In this document: in pieces, positions 35,542 to 44,175 of the stretch
Layout: each line of letters begins with the position of its first letter
How positions within the stretch are numbered: the stretch's first letter is position 1
Source: Bryobacterales bacterium
Lineage (GTDB): Bacteria > Acidobacteriota > Terriglobia > Bryobacterales > Bryobacteraceae
NCBI GenBank assembly: GCA_026954325.1
Contig: JAIXKK010000080.1
Span: 7,497 to 71,496 of the forward strand
DNA: 64,000 bases
Direction of reading: 5' to 3'
Made by a program: the position numbers and the translations under genes
The notes under the pieces: generated by a model
The model's database searches: none
The model's input: only the letters and a program-made list of their open reading frames with translations
Told to the model about the DNA's origin: nothing

Positions 35542-37884
35542 TCAGTTCGACGAACCGTCGATCCGCACCTCGGAGATAACGTCTCCGGTCTTGATTTGAA
35601 ATACGTTTACACCGGCGGCGTCGCCCAACCGTACCCGCACCCGGTACACGCCGGTGAACTGCTCTCCAAGCAGTCTCACCTCGATCACCGAACCTCCGCC
35701 CGAGGCCGCCGTGACGGTGGGAGCGGGTTCCAACAGCGAAAGGCCGGATTGATCCACCACCCGCATCAGAAAGGATTTCGCGGCGCCGGGATTTCCACTG
35801 GCGGGCGGTTGGAGCAGGGCGATCTGCTTCGGGACAGTATCCCGGACGGCGAGCCAGTACGGCAGGCGGGCGAACGCTCCGGAATCTGAAGCGATCTCGA
35901 CAAAACCCTGGTATGCGCCGGCCGGCGGCGCAGGGTCATTCCACGTCAGCTTGATTGCCTGAGAAGCGCCCGCATCAAGAGCGATCTGTGTGTCGGACAA
36001 CACGGGCCTGCGATCGCCGGAACTGTTCAAGCTCAGGTGGAAGATGTCCGCCGATGACCCCAGGTTGGCCACCGTCACCTCGCGCACGATCTCGGATTGC
36101 TTCCCCAGTTCGCCGAAACTCACCGACGTGGGCGAAAGCGCGATGGCGGAGGAAACAGCCGCCGTCAGATTCAACCGCCCTGCCCCGCTTTGCATCACCC
36201 CCGGCGGAGTGTTGCCCGCCGGGAAAGCCGATGCCGTGTTGATGAGAAAGGAGCGATACTGCGCCACTGTAAGGTTCGGACGCGCCGACTTCACCACGGC
36301 CGCTGCTCCGGCAACCAGTGGCGAGGACAGGCTTGTCCCTTCTTCGTACACATACAGGCTTGTCGCCGGATCACCCTCCGTGGCGCCGTTCAACGCCGTA
36401 ATCATATCCCCTACGGCGAGCAGGTCAGGTTTCAGCAACAAGTCCGGCGAAGGGCCTTTGCTCGAGTAATCGGTAATGACGTTCGGATCCACCGGCAGGT
36501 TCAGGCTGAACACCAGCGTGATCCTGGTGTCCGGAGCGGAGGCGAGGATATCCTGAAGGGCAAAGCCGTCCGCCCGCGATATCATAACCCCCTTCAGTGT
36601 TTCCGAGCCCACGTCCATGCCGGCTCGAACCGGATTCGATTGATTGTTGAACACTACCGCCGCGATCGCTCCGGCGGCCGCCGCATTGGCGAACTTGTCG
36701 GAAAAGAGGCAGTCGCCCCGCTGAATGAGAGCGATCTTCCCGGCCAGGCTGTCCGCCGGGAGTGCCGCGCAGGCCGTACCGATTCCATCGATGGCCGAGA
36801 CGTCGGACACACGTCCCTCGATGGAGTCCGCATCCACACTGTTCGAGGCAGGAGAAGCCGTTAGGCGCGTGGACGGCGGTATGACGACAGCCGGCACCGA
36901 AGGGATGCGGTCGTTCTGCGTGGCGCCCACCGCAATCACATCCGGATTCGAACCTACGTCGGAAACCGTCGCCAGTTCCGGGCCGTTGTTCCCCGCCGCG
37001 CCCACGACAATCACTCCAGCCTGAATCGCATTCGAAATCGCTTCGCTGAAAACACCATCGGCGGAATGCTCAATGCCGGGAGCACCCAGGCTGAGGTTTA
37101 CGACATCCATCCCGTCCTTCACTGCATCCTCCAGGGCTTCAATGACGTAGTCTTCCGGGAATGTGCCCTGTTTCCCTTCGCTTGCGCGATAGTTGCCCAG
37201 CCATGCCTTGGGCGCGGATCCCGACATGTTGCCGCGCGCCCCCAGATGCATTACCCCGGCCGCGGCCATGGCGACCCCTGTCCCGTGGCCAAAATTATCC
37301 TGGGCCGTGGACCCGTCATAACTGCGGGCCACGATCACCTTGTTGTTGGTGTATTTGCGGTTTTCCTCGGACGAGAGTTTGGGAAATCCGTCAGGGACAG
37401 TCAGAGCCGGATCCTGGAATCCGGCGTGGAAGTTGTCAATGCCTGTATCGATGACTCCAATCTTCGTCCCCAAGCCCGCCTGATTGATGCCGCCCACCTT
37501 CTCCCATGCGCTGGGGATCTTCAGGAGAGGAATGGCATGATCGAGCGTGGCGCGAAACAGGCGAACCGGCACAACGCGCACAACGCCGGGCAGTGCACTG
37601 AGTTGGGACACATCGGCCGCTTCCACGAACAAGGCGTTCAAGACAGTGTCCACCTCTCCGCGTATGCGGGCGTTCCTCGAAGCCAGCAGGGAACGCATCG
37701 CCCCGTGCTCGGCTCGAATAGCGGCCGCGCGAGATTGCAACTCCGCGGCGGACCGCGCACGGAAAGGTTTCGCGTCCACGGCCGACAGCGGCGCTTGAGA
37801 AAGTTGGACGATGAAACGTCCGGAAACGGTTTCCGCCGGAAGCGGCAAACTGGAACACACCAACAGCGCAAACAGCACACGCAT
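35542..37884 (-). CDS. Secreted S8 family serine peptidase (subtilisin-like) with PA domain
   Basis: 780 residues. A signal peptide (RVLFALLVCSSLPLPAE) is followed by an inhibitor I9-like prodomain. The catalytic domain has Asp in GVIDTGIDN, His in NFGHGTGVA and Ser in EEGTSLSSPLVAG. A PA domain is inserted before the serine (FNNQSNPVRAGMDVGSETLKG), and a C-terminal beta region follows. ATG 37884 has GGGAG about 10 nt upstream; the GTG at 37917 lacks one. It is a plausible T2SS cargo, but there is no direct evidence. Confidence 0.92.
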   Translation of the reverse strand: MRVLFALLVCSSLPLPAETVSGRFIVQLSQAPLSAVDAKPFRARSAAELQSRAAAIRAEHGAMRSLLASRNARIRGEVDTVLNALFVEAADVSQLSALPGVVRVVPVRLFRATLDHAIPLLKIPSAWEKVGGINQAGLGTKIGVIDTGIDNFHAGFQDPALTVPDGFPKLSSEENRKYTNNKVIVARSYDGSTAQDNFGHGTGVAMAAAGVMHLGARGNMSGSAPKAWLGNYRASEGKQGTFPEDYVIEALEDAVKDGMDVVNLSLGAPGIEHSADGVFSEAISNAIQAGVIVVGAAGNNGPELATVSDVGSNPDVIAVGATQNDRIPSVPAVVIPPSTRLTASPASNSVDADSIEGRVSDVSAIDGIGTACAALPADSLAGKIALIQRGDCLFSDKFANAAAAGAIAAVVFNNQSNPVRAGMDVGSETLKGVMISRADGFALQDILASAPDTRITLVFSLNLPVDPNVITDYSSKGPSPDLLLKPDLLAVGDMITALNGATEGDPATSLYVYEEGTSLSSPLVAGAAAVVKSARPNLTVAQYRSFLINTASAFPAGNTPPGVMQSGAGRLNLTAAVSSAIALSPTSVSFGELGKQSEIVREVTVANLGSSADIFHLSLNSSGDRRPVLSDTQIALDAGASQAIKLTWNDPAPPAGAYQGFVEIASDSGAFARLPYWLAVRDTVPKQIALLQPPASGNPGAAKSFLMRVVDQSGLSLLEPAPTVTAASGGGSVIEVRLLGEQFTGVYRVRVRLGDAAGVNVFQIKTGDVISEVRIDGSSN

Positions 37885-37981
37885 GAGCAACAAACTCCCT
37901 ATGGAGAGTACGGACACAGGCGCGGACAGCTTCTTCTAGCCTACATCGGCGGGAAGGCGGAAATCTTCAGGTGGCGGAGAA

Positions 37982-38011
37982 GAGCCCCGGCACAAGAGGT
38001 TGCCGGGGCTC
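37982..38011 (-). terminator. GC-rich hairpin between the FecR-like and S8 protease genes
   Basis: GAGCCCCGGCA (37982-37992) and TGCCGGGGCTC (38001-38011) form a perfect 11-bp stem with an 8-nt loop. It lies after the FecR-like gene on the reverse strand and may end its transcript. The following sequence has few U residues. Confidence 0.5.
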
Positions 38012-38042
38012 AGCAAAGGATCGGCAGGAGAGGCTCAGTGGT

Positions 38043-38984
38043 CTACTGGCTGATCGAAGGCGTGTCGTTGCGGGTCAGCCCGACTGCCGTCCCCGTCGCG
38101 GCTCCGGCGACGATGACTCCAGCGATAACTGCTTTCGTTCCAATACCAAGCCCGGCAACCGCTCCCGCCGGAGGACCGGTGCCGGCTCCCGTCGCCGCAG
38201 GCGCTCCACCCGCCGCCGCAACTGTCCCGTTCACGGAGCAGTGTCCGGACAAACGTTTGATTTGCGTGGCGTGAACCGTGAGTTCCACAGCCGCCCGCGA
38301 TGGGTCCAGCGCACCCGTCACCCGCACCCTTTTCCCAATCTCCTTCTCGAGTCCACTGCCCTGAATTTCATACGTCACCCCGGTCGTGCCGTCCGTCAAC
38401 AGTAACCGCCCGTCTTTTTTCACCAGACAGCCGGAAACCGTGCTCGGAGCCGACGCGCCGGCCGCTTGCGGTTCGAAATCCAGACCCCGCCCCGCTTCCA
38501 GCCTCGCAACCAACATCCCCGAGGCGTTGCTCACCCGCACCGGTCCACCCAATGCCGATACGTGCACACGCGGACCCAGCACTGAAACCTTCGCGAGCCC
38601 CTGCCCCGGCTCAATCCGAAACTGCCCCGCTTCAATCCGGTAGGCAAGCCCACGTTCAACCTGCCCCGTGCCTCTTTCCAACACAAGATGGTCCCTGTAA
38701 ACCCGGCTGCGCGTGCCGGTATCGAGTACCAGACGAACCCCATTTTGCAGCCTTAGCTCCGAGGCGCTCTTCCCCGTCTCCACCATGGAGCCATGGAAAA
38801 GTGTCCCATTCCCCGTAACTGTCGCCGTATCCAAGGCGAAACTGCCGCCCGCGGACACAATCCCAATGACAGGGCCGGCCGCCGATCCAATGGACAAATG
38901 CGCCACCAGCCCCACTATAAGCGCGGCTTCGAGACGCTTCGAAGGGAAGAGCTTCCATCCCCGTTTCAAATTGACGCCAGTCAT
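38043..38984 (-). CDS. Exported FecR-like protein with DUF5818-like segment
   Basis: 313 residues. After a hydrophobic N-terminus (AALIVGLVAHLSIGSAAG) comes a FecR-like beta region (GSFALDTATVTGNGTLFHGS, ELRLQNGVRLVLDTGTRSRVY). A segment VSGCLVKKDGRLLLTDGTTGVTYE then GKRVRVTGAL is DUF5818-like. It ends in a hydrophobic helix (VIAGVIVAGAATGTAVGL). ATG 38984 has AGGAG just upstream. No ECF sigma or TonB receptor is adjacent, so it is not a classical FecR system. Confidence 0.72.
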   Translation of the reverse strand: MTGVNLKRGWKLFPSKRLEAALIVGLVAHLSIGSAAGPVIGIVSAGGSFALDTATVTGNGTLFHGSMVETGKSASELRLQNGVRLVLDTGTRSRVYRDHLVLERGTGQVERGLAYRIEAGQFRIEPGQGLAKVSVLGPRVHVSALGGPVRVSNASGMLVARLEAGRGLDFEPQAAGASAPSTVSGCLVKKDGRLLLTDGTTGVTYEIQGSGLEKEIGKRVRVTGALDPSRAAVELTVHATQIKRLSGHCSVNGTVAAAGGAPAATGAGTGPPAGAVAGLGIGTKAVIAGVIVAGAATGTAVGLTRNDTPSISQ

Positions 38985-39124
38985 AGCTTCTCCTGTCAGT
39001 ACAAACTCCGTTCCGGGCTGCGCCACCATGCGTGGCGTATACCCTATTCTTCGGCCGCAAAAGCCGCGAACTTGAGCCGGTGAGAAAAAATAAGTCGTTG
39101 TCCCACAATGTATTACAGATGTAC

Positions 39125-40297
39125 ATGAGAATCGCCGCCTTCCTCGCCGCACTCCTCTTCCTCCTCGCCGCCTGCTCGATCGCTCGCCTCGCCTGGGCCG
39201 CGCGTTTCTTCGAGTTGGCCCAACCCGCCGATCTGCAACGCGCCGCCCTCCTCGCCCCCCTCGATGCCGCTTATCAGTACGCCGCCGGCAACGCCCGCCG
39301 CGCCGTCCAACTCAACCCCTACTTTTCCCGCGCCTGGATGCGCCTGGGCTTCGAGGCGGAACTCCGCGGGGATTTCGCCGAAGCAGAGCGGTTCTTGCTC
39401 CAGGCGGCCCGCGTGGACGCCACCATGGAGCCCCGTTGGGCCCTTGCCAACTACTATCTGCGCCGGGGCGACAGCGCGCGCTTCTGGCCCTGGTTCCGCC
39501 TCGCCGCCGAACGGAGTCACGGCGGCCGCGCGGCTCTCTTCCAACTCGCCTGGAGAATGACGAATGACGGCGGCGAAGTGCTGCGGCGGGGCATTCCTCC
39601 ACAAAGGGACATCCTGGCCTCCTATGTGCAATTTCTCCTCGAGCGGGAAAAGCTCGACTGGGCAGCCGCCGCCGCCCGGCCTCTTCTCGAGATCGCGGCG
39701 CCCGCGGAGCGGAACCTCCTGCTCCTTCTGTGTGACCGCCTGATCACCGCCCAAAAAGCCACCGGAGCGCTGCGGGTCTGGAACGGCATGGTGGAGCGCG
39801 GATTGCTCCCCCACGGCAAACTCTCGCCAACCCAGGGTGTATCCCTGACAAATCCCCGCCTGGAAGCGGAACCGCTCGGAAGGGCATTTGACTGGCGGCT
39901 GCTCTGGCGGGCGGGTGTCCATTCCACCTGGGCCGGAAGGCTCCGTCAGATCCGGATCGAACTCGACGGAAAGGAAGGCGAGCAGACCGGTCTGATCGCG
40001 CAGGTGGTGCCGGTCATGAAGGGACAACCTTATGAGTTTTGTTACCGGTTCCGGACCGAAGGGCTCGCCGTGAACTCCGGAGTCGGCTGGCGCGTATACG
40101 ACCCGGAGGCGGGCCGGCCGCTGGAGACAACTGCTGCGTCTCTCTCGAGCCCGGAATGGAGAGAGGGAAAGGTGCGGTTTTCTCCAACCGGGGAACTGGT
40201 GCGCCTCGAGCTTGCCTATCAGCGCGCCAGTGGAACCGTAAGGCAGGAGGGGACCGTCATCCTCGATGGAGCCTTCCGGCTCGAACGGACGAGATAG
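39125..40297 (+). CDS. Membrane-anchored TPR-like protein
   Basis: 390 residues. A membrane helix (RIAAFLAALLFLLAACSIARLAW) is followed by helical TPR-like repeats (SRAWMRLGFEAELRGDFAEAERFLLQAARVD). The C-terminal half is beta-rich (GLIAQVVPVMKGQPYEFCYRF). Starts at 39119 and 39125 are both possible. It overlaps the longest form of the downstream esterase frame. Possibly an assembly or polysaccharide-related scaffold; no family name is assigned. Confidence 0.6.
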   Translation: MRIAAFLAALLFLLAACSIARLAWAARFFELAQPADLQRAALLAPLDAAYQYAAGNARRAVQLNPYFSRAWMRLGFEAELRGDFAEAERFLLQAARVDATMEPRWALANYYLRRGDSARFWPWFRLAAERSHGGRAALFQLAWRMTNDGGEVLRRGIPPQRDILASYVQFLLEREKLDWAAAAARPLLEIAAPAERNLLLLLCDRLITAQKATGALRVWNGMVERGLLPHGKLSPTQGVSLTNPRLEAEPLGRAFDWRLLWRAGVHSTWAGRLRQIRIELDGKEGEQTGLIAQVVPVMKGQPYEFCYRFRTEGLAVNSGVGWRVYDPEAGRPLETTAASLSSPEWREGKVRFSPTGELVRLELAYQRASGTVRQEGTVILDGAFRLERTR

Positions 40298-40298
40298 A

Positions 40299-41168
40299 AT
40301 GGCCGATATGATGCGCTCCCTGCTCTCGACCCTGCTGCTCGTTGCCTCCGCGGCCTACGGCCAGGCCCGGCCGCCGCGGTATCCACCCATGCCGGCCGGC
40401 GTCCGGGCGGACCGGAACATCTCTTACGACAAGTACCCGGAGACGGTGCTCGACGTGTTCTCGCCCGAAGCCGGACCCGCCGGAAAACGCCCGGGCGTGC
40501 TCGTCATTCACGGAGGAGGCTGGGTTGGCGGGACCAGGGAAGCCATGTGGGAGCAATGGGTGAAGCGCTATCTCGATAAGGGCTTCGTGGTGGCCAACGT
40601 CGAATACCGGTTGGCCAAGGCCGCCACGGCGCCGGCGGCGGTGGAGGACGTGCTCAAAGCCGCGCGGTGGTTCACCAAAAACGCGAAGAAATACAACGTG
40701 GATACGAAGCGGATCGCGGTTACCGGGAGTTCGGCGGGCGGACACCTCGCGCTGATGGTGGGAATGACGCCGAAATCGGCGAAGCTGGGAAAGCCGGCGA
40801 AGGTGGCGGCGGTGGTGAACTTCTACGGCATTACCGACGTTGCCGACCAGTTGAGCGGACCGAACATGCGGAAATACGCCGTCACCTGGGCGCCGGAATC
40901 TCCTGAAAGATTAGTATTGGCGCGGCGCGTTTCTCCGATGAGCTACGTGAGACGAGGCCTGCCGCCGATTCTCACGGTGCACGGGGACGCCGATCCCACC
41001 GTGCCCTATGAGCATGGCGTCAAGCTGACCAAAGCATTAGTGGGGGTGGGCGTGAAAGCGGAGATGATTAGCGTGCCCGGCGGCAAACACGGATTTCCAA
41101 AAGAAACACTCGATGAATTGTACCCGCAAATCTGGCGGTTCCTCGAACGCAGCGGCGTGATCCGGTAG
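40299..41168 (+). CDS. Secreted alpha/beta hydrolase (esterase/lipase type)
   Basis: 289 residues with a signal peptide (MRSLLSTLLLVASAAYGQA). The HGGGW oxyanion motif, GSSAGGH nucleophile elbow, and the acid and base VHGDADPTVPYEHG and GGKHGFP are the hallmarks of BD-FAE/HSL-type carboxylesterases. The start is ATG 40299, two bases after the TPR gene's stop. The porin gene follows by 6 bases, so the three may be cotranscribed. The substrate is unknown; polysaccharide deacetylation is possible. Confidence 0.83.
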   Translation: MADMMRSLLSTLLLVASAAYGQARPPRYPPMPAGVRADRNISYDKYPETVLDVFSPEAGPAGKRPGVLVIHGGGWVGGTREAMWEQWVKRYLDKGFVVANVEYRLAKAATAPAAVEDVLKAARWFTKNAKKYNVDTKRIAVTGSSAGGHLALMVGMTPKSAKLGKPAKVAAVVNFYGITDVADQLSGPNMRKYAVTWAPESPERLVLARRVSPMSYVRRGLPPILTVHGDADPTVPYEHGVKLTKALVGVGVKAEMISVPGGKHGFPKETLDELYPQIWRFLERSGVIR

Positions 41169-41173
41169 CCCGC

Positions 41174-42463
41174 ATGAGAATTGCGTGGCGCGGCATCTGG
41201 GCCATTCTGCTGGCGGCGGGTCCGCTCGACGCCGATGGCGGATTGCGCCCCCTCGAGATGCTTAACGGCGAGCTTCCCCGGTGGATGCGCTTTGACGGCG
41301 AGTACCGGGCACGGTTCGAAGATCAGGAGAACATGCTCTGGCGCGGGGCCAACAGCGACCGCTATCTGCTGAATCGCGTCCGGTTCGGCATGACGCTTCG
41401 CCCCAGGGAATGGATGACCTTCTACGGCCAGGCGCAGGACGCCCGGGTTTTCTTCCCTCGCAAATTCACACACGGCCCGCCGTTGCAGGACACCCTCGAT
41501 CTGCGCCAGGCGTGGGTGCAACTCGGCAACGAAGACAAGTTTCCTCTCCAGTTGCGGGTGGGGAGGCAGGAACTGGTGTTTGGCGAAGAGCGCATGGTGG
41601 GCGCCTCGAACTGGAGCAACATCGCGCGGACATTCCAGGCCGTGAAATTGACCCTGCGGGCCGAGCGCCTGGGTGGCCTTAAGCTTGATACCTTCGCGAG
41701 CACGGTGGTCGTGCCTCGCGAGGGAGCCTGGGACGGAAGTCTGCCGGGCGACAACCTGCATGGCGCCTACGCGGTATTCGACCGGCTCCTCGGCCAGGGA
41801 ACCGTGGAACCTTACTTCTACTGGCGGCTCTCACCCGCCGCGAGGAAGGACACCGGGTCGCTGGGGTTGCGCGTGACAAAGTCCTTTGGCCCGCGATGGT
41901 ATGCTTCAAGCGATACGGTCCTCCAACGCGGGTCGCTCGGCGCGCGGAGTGTCGGAGCCTGGGCAACGTACTGGCGCGTTCGCAGGACCCTCGGCGAGAG
42001 GCGCTGGAAACCCGCCGCGACGGCGGACGTGAACTTGAGCAGCGGTGACCGTGACCCCTCCGACGGCAGGTTTCAGACCTTCGATGTCCTCTACCCGACG
42101 CCGCATGACAAGTACGGACTCGCCGACCAGGTGGGATGGAAAAATATCCGCCACTTCGGCGGTTTCCTCGAGGTCACTCCACGGCGGAACTGGACCCTCC
42201 AGGCCAAGTTTCATACCTGGTGGCTCGAATCCGCGCGGGACGCCCTCTATGCGCCGGGCGGCGCCCTCGTCTTGCGCGACTCCTCGGGACTCAGCGGGCG
42301 CCATGTCGGCGAGGAGATAGACTTCCAGTTCCTGTGGAAGCCTGCCAAAGACACCGAAGTCAGCGGCGGAGCCGGCCACATGCTCGCCGGCGAGTTCCTC
42401 AAAAAGATGACCCCCGGCCGCTCTTACACGTTCTACTACCTGAGCCTGACGCGGAGACTCTGA
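41174..42463 (+). CDS. Alginate-export-like outer-membrane porin
   Basis: 429 residues. A signal peptide is followed by a beta-barrel rich in aromatic strands. GEYRARFEDQENM, NRVRFGMTLRPREWMTFYGQAQDARVF and LRVGRQELVFGEERMVGASNWSN match the alginate export domain family. It ends YTFYYLSLTRRL, a typical outer-membrane terminus. It is 6 bases downstream of an esterase, which hints at polysaccharide or fatty acid uptake. The substrate is not shown. Confidence 0.82.
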   Translation: MRIAWRGIWAILLAAGPLDADGGLRPLEMLNGELPRWMRFDGEYRARFEDQENMLWRGANSDRYLLNRVRFGMTLRPREWMTFYGQAQDARVFFPRKFTHGPPLQDTLDLRQAWVQLGNEDKFPLQLRVGRQELVFGEERMVGASNWSNIARTFQAVKLTLRAERLGGLKLDTFASTVVVPREGAWDGSLPGDNLHGAYAVFDRLLGQGTVEPYFYWRLSPAARKDTGSLGLRVTKSFGPRWYASSDTVLQRGSLGARSVGAWATYWRVRRTLGERRWKPAATADVNLSSGDRDPSDGRFQTFDVLYPTPHDKYGLADQVGWKNIRHFGGFLEVTPRRNWTLQAKFHTWWLESARDALYAPGGALVLRDSSGLSGRHVGEEIDFQFLWKPAKDTEVSGGAGHMLAGEFLKKMTPGRSYTFYYLSLTRRL

Positions 42464-42485
42464 ACCGTCTTCTCGCGGCAACCGT

Positions 42486-43064
42486 CTACGGGTTGGTTTC
42501 AAACCGGGCGTAGACTCGTTCGAATTCCACCCGCAGCACGGGATTCGGTTCCGGCAGCGCCTCCACCACCCGCCGCGCCCATTCCACATACTCCCGCTTC
42601 CTGTGCTCGCTCCAATCCGCCGGAGGACTCACGAGGATCGCCCGCAGATTCGAAATCTTATCCGCCAGCTTAATCACCTGCGCGCGCCGCGATTTCTTCG
42701 GCGCATTGTCAATCTGAAGCTGCTTCCGCGTCTGCTTCGGCAGCGATTTGTCGTCCGTTACTTCCGCCACCAGCGTGGCGACATCGGCGCCGAAGGCGGC
42801 AGCCAACTCCTGCCGCGTCACGGGAGTATCTTCCACGACATCGTGGAGCAGCGCCGCAATCAGGAGATTTGTGTCCGGCGCGGAGAGCGCTCCCGCCACC
42901 AGGTGGGCAACTTCGATCAGGTGATTGATGTACGGCTCGGCGCTCGCTCCCTTGCGCCGCTGTCCGGAGTGCCTCTCGGCGGCGAATTGCGCCGCTTCGA
43001 GCAGCGCACGCACCGCGGGCAGAACCAGGCTCTGTTGATGGTCCACAAAATCAGTGTCGCGCAC
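42486..43064 (-). CDS. HD domain phosphohydrolase (MESH1/SpoT-hydrolase-like)
   Basis: 192 residues. The order YINHLIEVAHLV, LIAALLHDVVEDTPV and QVIKLADKISNLRAI gives the HD metal site of RelA/SpoT hydrolase and MESH1-type proteins. There is no synthetase, TGS or ACT domain, so it is a small stand-alone alarmone-type hydrolase. The substrate may be (p)ppGpp; that is inference from the motif set. Confidence 0.82.
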   Translation of the reverse strand: MRDTDFVDHQQSLVLPAVRALLEAAQFAAERHSGQRRKGASAEPYINHLIEVAHLVAGALSAPDTNLLIAALLHDVVEDTPVTRQELAAAFGADVATLVAEVTDDKSLPKQTRKQLQIDNAPKKSRRAQVIKLADKISNLRAILVSPPADWSEHRKREYVEWARRVVEALPEPNPVLRVEFERVYARFETNP

Positions 43065-43086
43065 CGGGCGGCGAGGATGCAGGCCG

Positions 43087-43806
43087 CTATTTCTTCGCGG
43101 GCGGTAGTTTGAATTCCACTCGCCGCTCGCTGTTCAACTGCTCGCTGAGGGAGCGGTCCACGGAACTGAGCGGCATCCGCTTGCTTTCGTGTTTCAGCGT
43201 CGTGTAGCGCAGGGTATTGTTTTCCACCTCATAGGAGAGCGCCGCAACAATGCTATCGTCGTTGCGGGCGATGAGATAGATGGGAGGCCCCGATGGCTTG
43301 CGGGCCTCCGGAATCGAAGAGGGAGCCTCATAAAGCCGCGCCGGTTCGTGCGCCCGGTAATCCCAGCCAGGCGAGAACTGGTTGATGATGACGGGCGCCG
43401 CGGCGGGGGCTGAATACGGGCTGCCCGGATAGTAGACGCCCGGCTGATAGTACGGTTCCGGAGAGTAGCCGTACGACGGATAAATGGAAATGTAAGGGGA
43501 GCCGAGATAGCTGTCAAGATAACCGCCCAGGAACCCGCCATAATAGCCGAGCCCATAGCCTCCATACCCGCCGTATCCATAGCCGTAGCCCGAAAATCCA
43601 CGATAGCTTCTCGGGCGGAACCCCGAGTGATATCCTCCACGAATTCCACTGCTGATTCCACCGCCAATCCCGCCGCGGTATCCGCCACCTCCGCGGAAGC
43701 CGCCACCCCCGCGATATCCGCCGCCGCCCATCCCACCCCCGCGGCGCTGCGCCGCAACCGGTGGAACCAGAACACAACAGAGAGCGAGAGCAAGAAGGTG
43801 CTTCAC
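43087..43806 (-). CDS. Secreted glycine/tyrosine-rich protein
   Basis: 239 residues. A signal peptide (HLLALALCCVLVPPVAAQ) is followed by a 100-residue Gly-rich and then Gly/Tyr-rich region (MGGGGYRGGGGFRG, GYGYGGYGGYGLGYYGG). A small C-terminal domain follows (IYLIARNDDSIVAALSYEVENNTLRYTT). The C-terminal domain recurs in acidobacterial secreted proteins, as far as I recall, but I give no family. Low complexity prevents firm homology. It lies between the HD hydrolase and gspD. Confidence 0.65.
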   Translation of the reverse strand: MKHLLALALCCVLVPPVAAQRRGGGMGGGGYRGGGGFRGGGGYRGGIGGGISSGIRGGYHSGFRPRSYRGFSGYGYGYGGYGGYGLGYYGGFLGGYLDSYLGSPYISIYPSYGYSPEPYYQPGVYYPGSPYSAPAAAPVIINQFSPGWDYRAHEPARLYEAPSSIPEARKPSGPPIYLIARNDDSIVAALSYEVENNTLRYTTLKHESKRMPLSSVDRSLSEQLNSERRVEFKLPPAKK

Positions 43807-44174
43807 TTCTCAACGCCTCCCATTCGCAGTGTAGCCCTCATTGCCTGACGCCGCAACGCGAGCTTGGAATGGCAATGGCCCGGGACAAGCATGGCGCTTC
43901 CCTCGCCCATTGCCCATGCGCCTTGCTGAAACGCTCGAACTCCTCGCCGGCGCCTTGCGCAAGAACGTCATTCTCAAGCACCGCGCCGCGCGGACGCGCC
44001 TCCCGCGGCATCAGACCAAACACGACAGCTACTTACGGTCCCACAAGATGATCGCCTCTTCCCGTTTGCCATCGCGCGGCAATCTTCGCGTCTGCGTAAT
44101 CGAGTTCCGCTTGACCCGGCTCCGTGTTTCCTGGAACGTCTTGCCGTTCTTCTTCGCGATATACACGCGCGGAA
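43807..44174. other. Region between gspD and the Gly/Tyr-rich gene, mostly without supported genes
   Basis: Two short reverse-strand frames (44029-44175 and 43838-44023) have high GC at third positions but no homology I can name. A forward frame at 43841-44188 is also open. I see no RNA fold or terminator here. Only the frame at 44029-44175 is listed as a candidate gene. Confidence 0.4.
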
Positions 44175-44175
44175 T
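44029..44175 (-). CDS. Candidate small ORF coupled to gspD
   Basis: A 48-codon frame follows the gspD stop on the reverse strand and reads IPRVYIAKKNGKTFQETRS and then REEAIILWDRK before a TAG. It has codon use like real genes and a basic composition. A start is uncertain: ATT at 44175 overlaps the gspD TGA and has AAGGA in front, while GTG at 44166 lacks a clear site. I recognise no family. Confidence 0.3.
   Translation of the reverse strand: MPRVYIAKKNGKTFQETRSRVKRNSITQTRRLPRDGKREEAIILWDRK

Noticed and set aside
43838..44023. Reverse-strand 61-codon ORF
   Set aside because: No homology and competing open frames on the other strand; evidence too weak to list as a gene.
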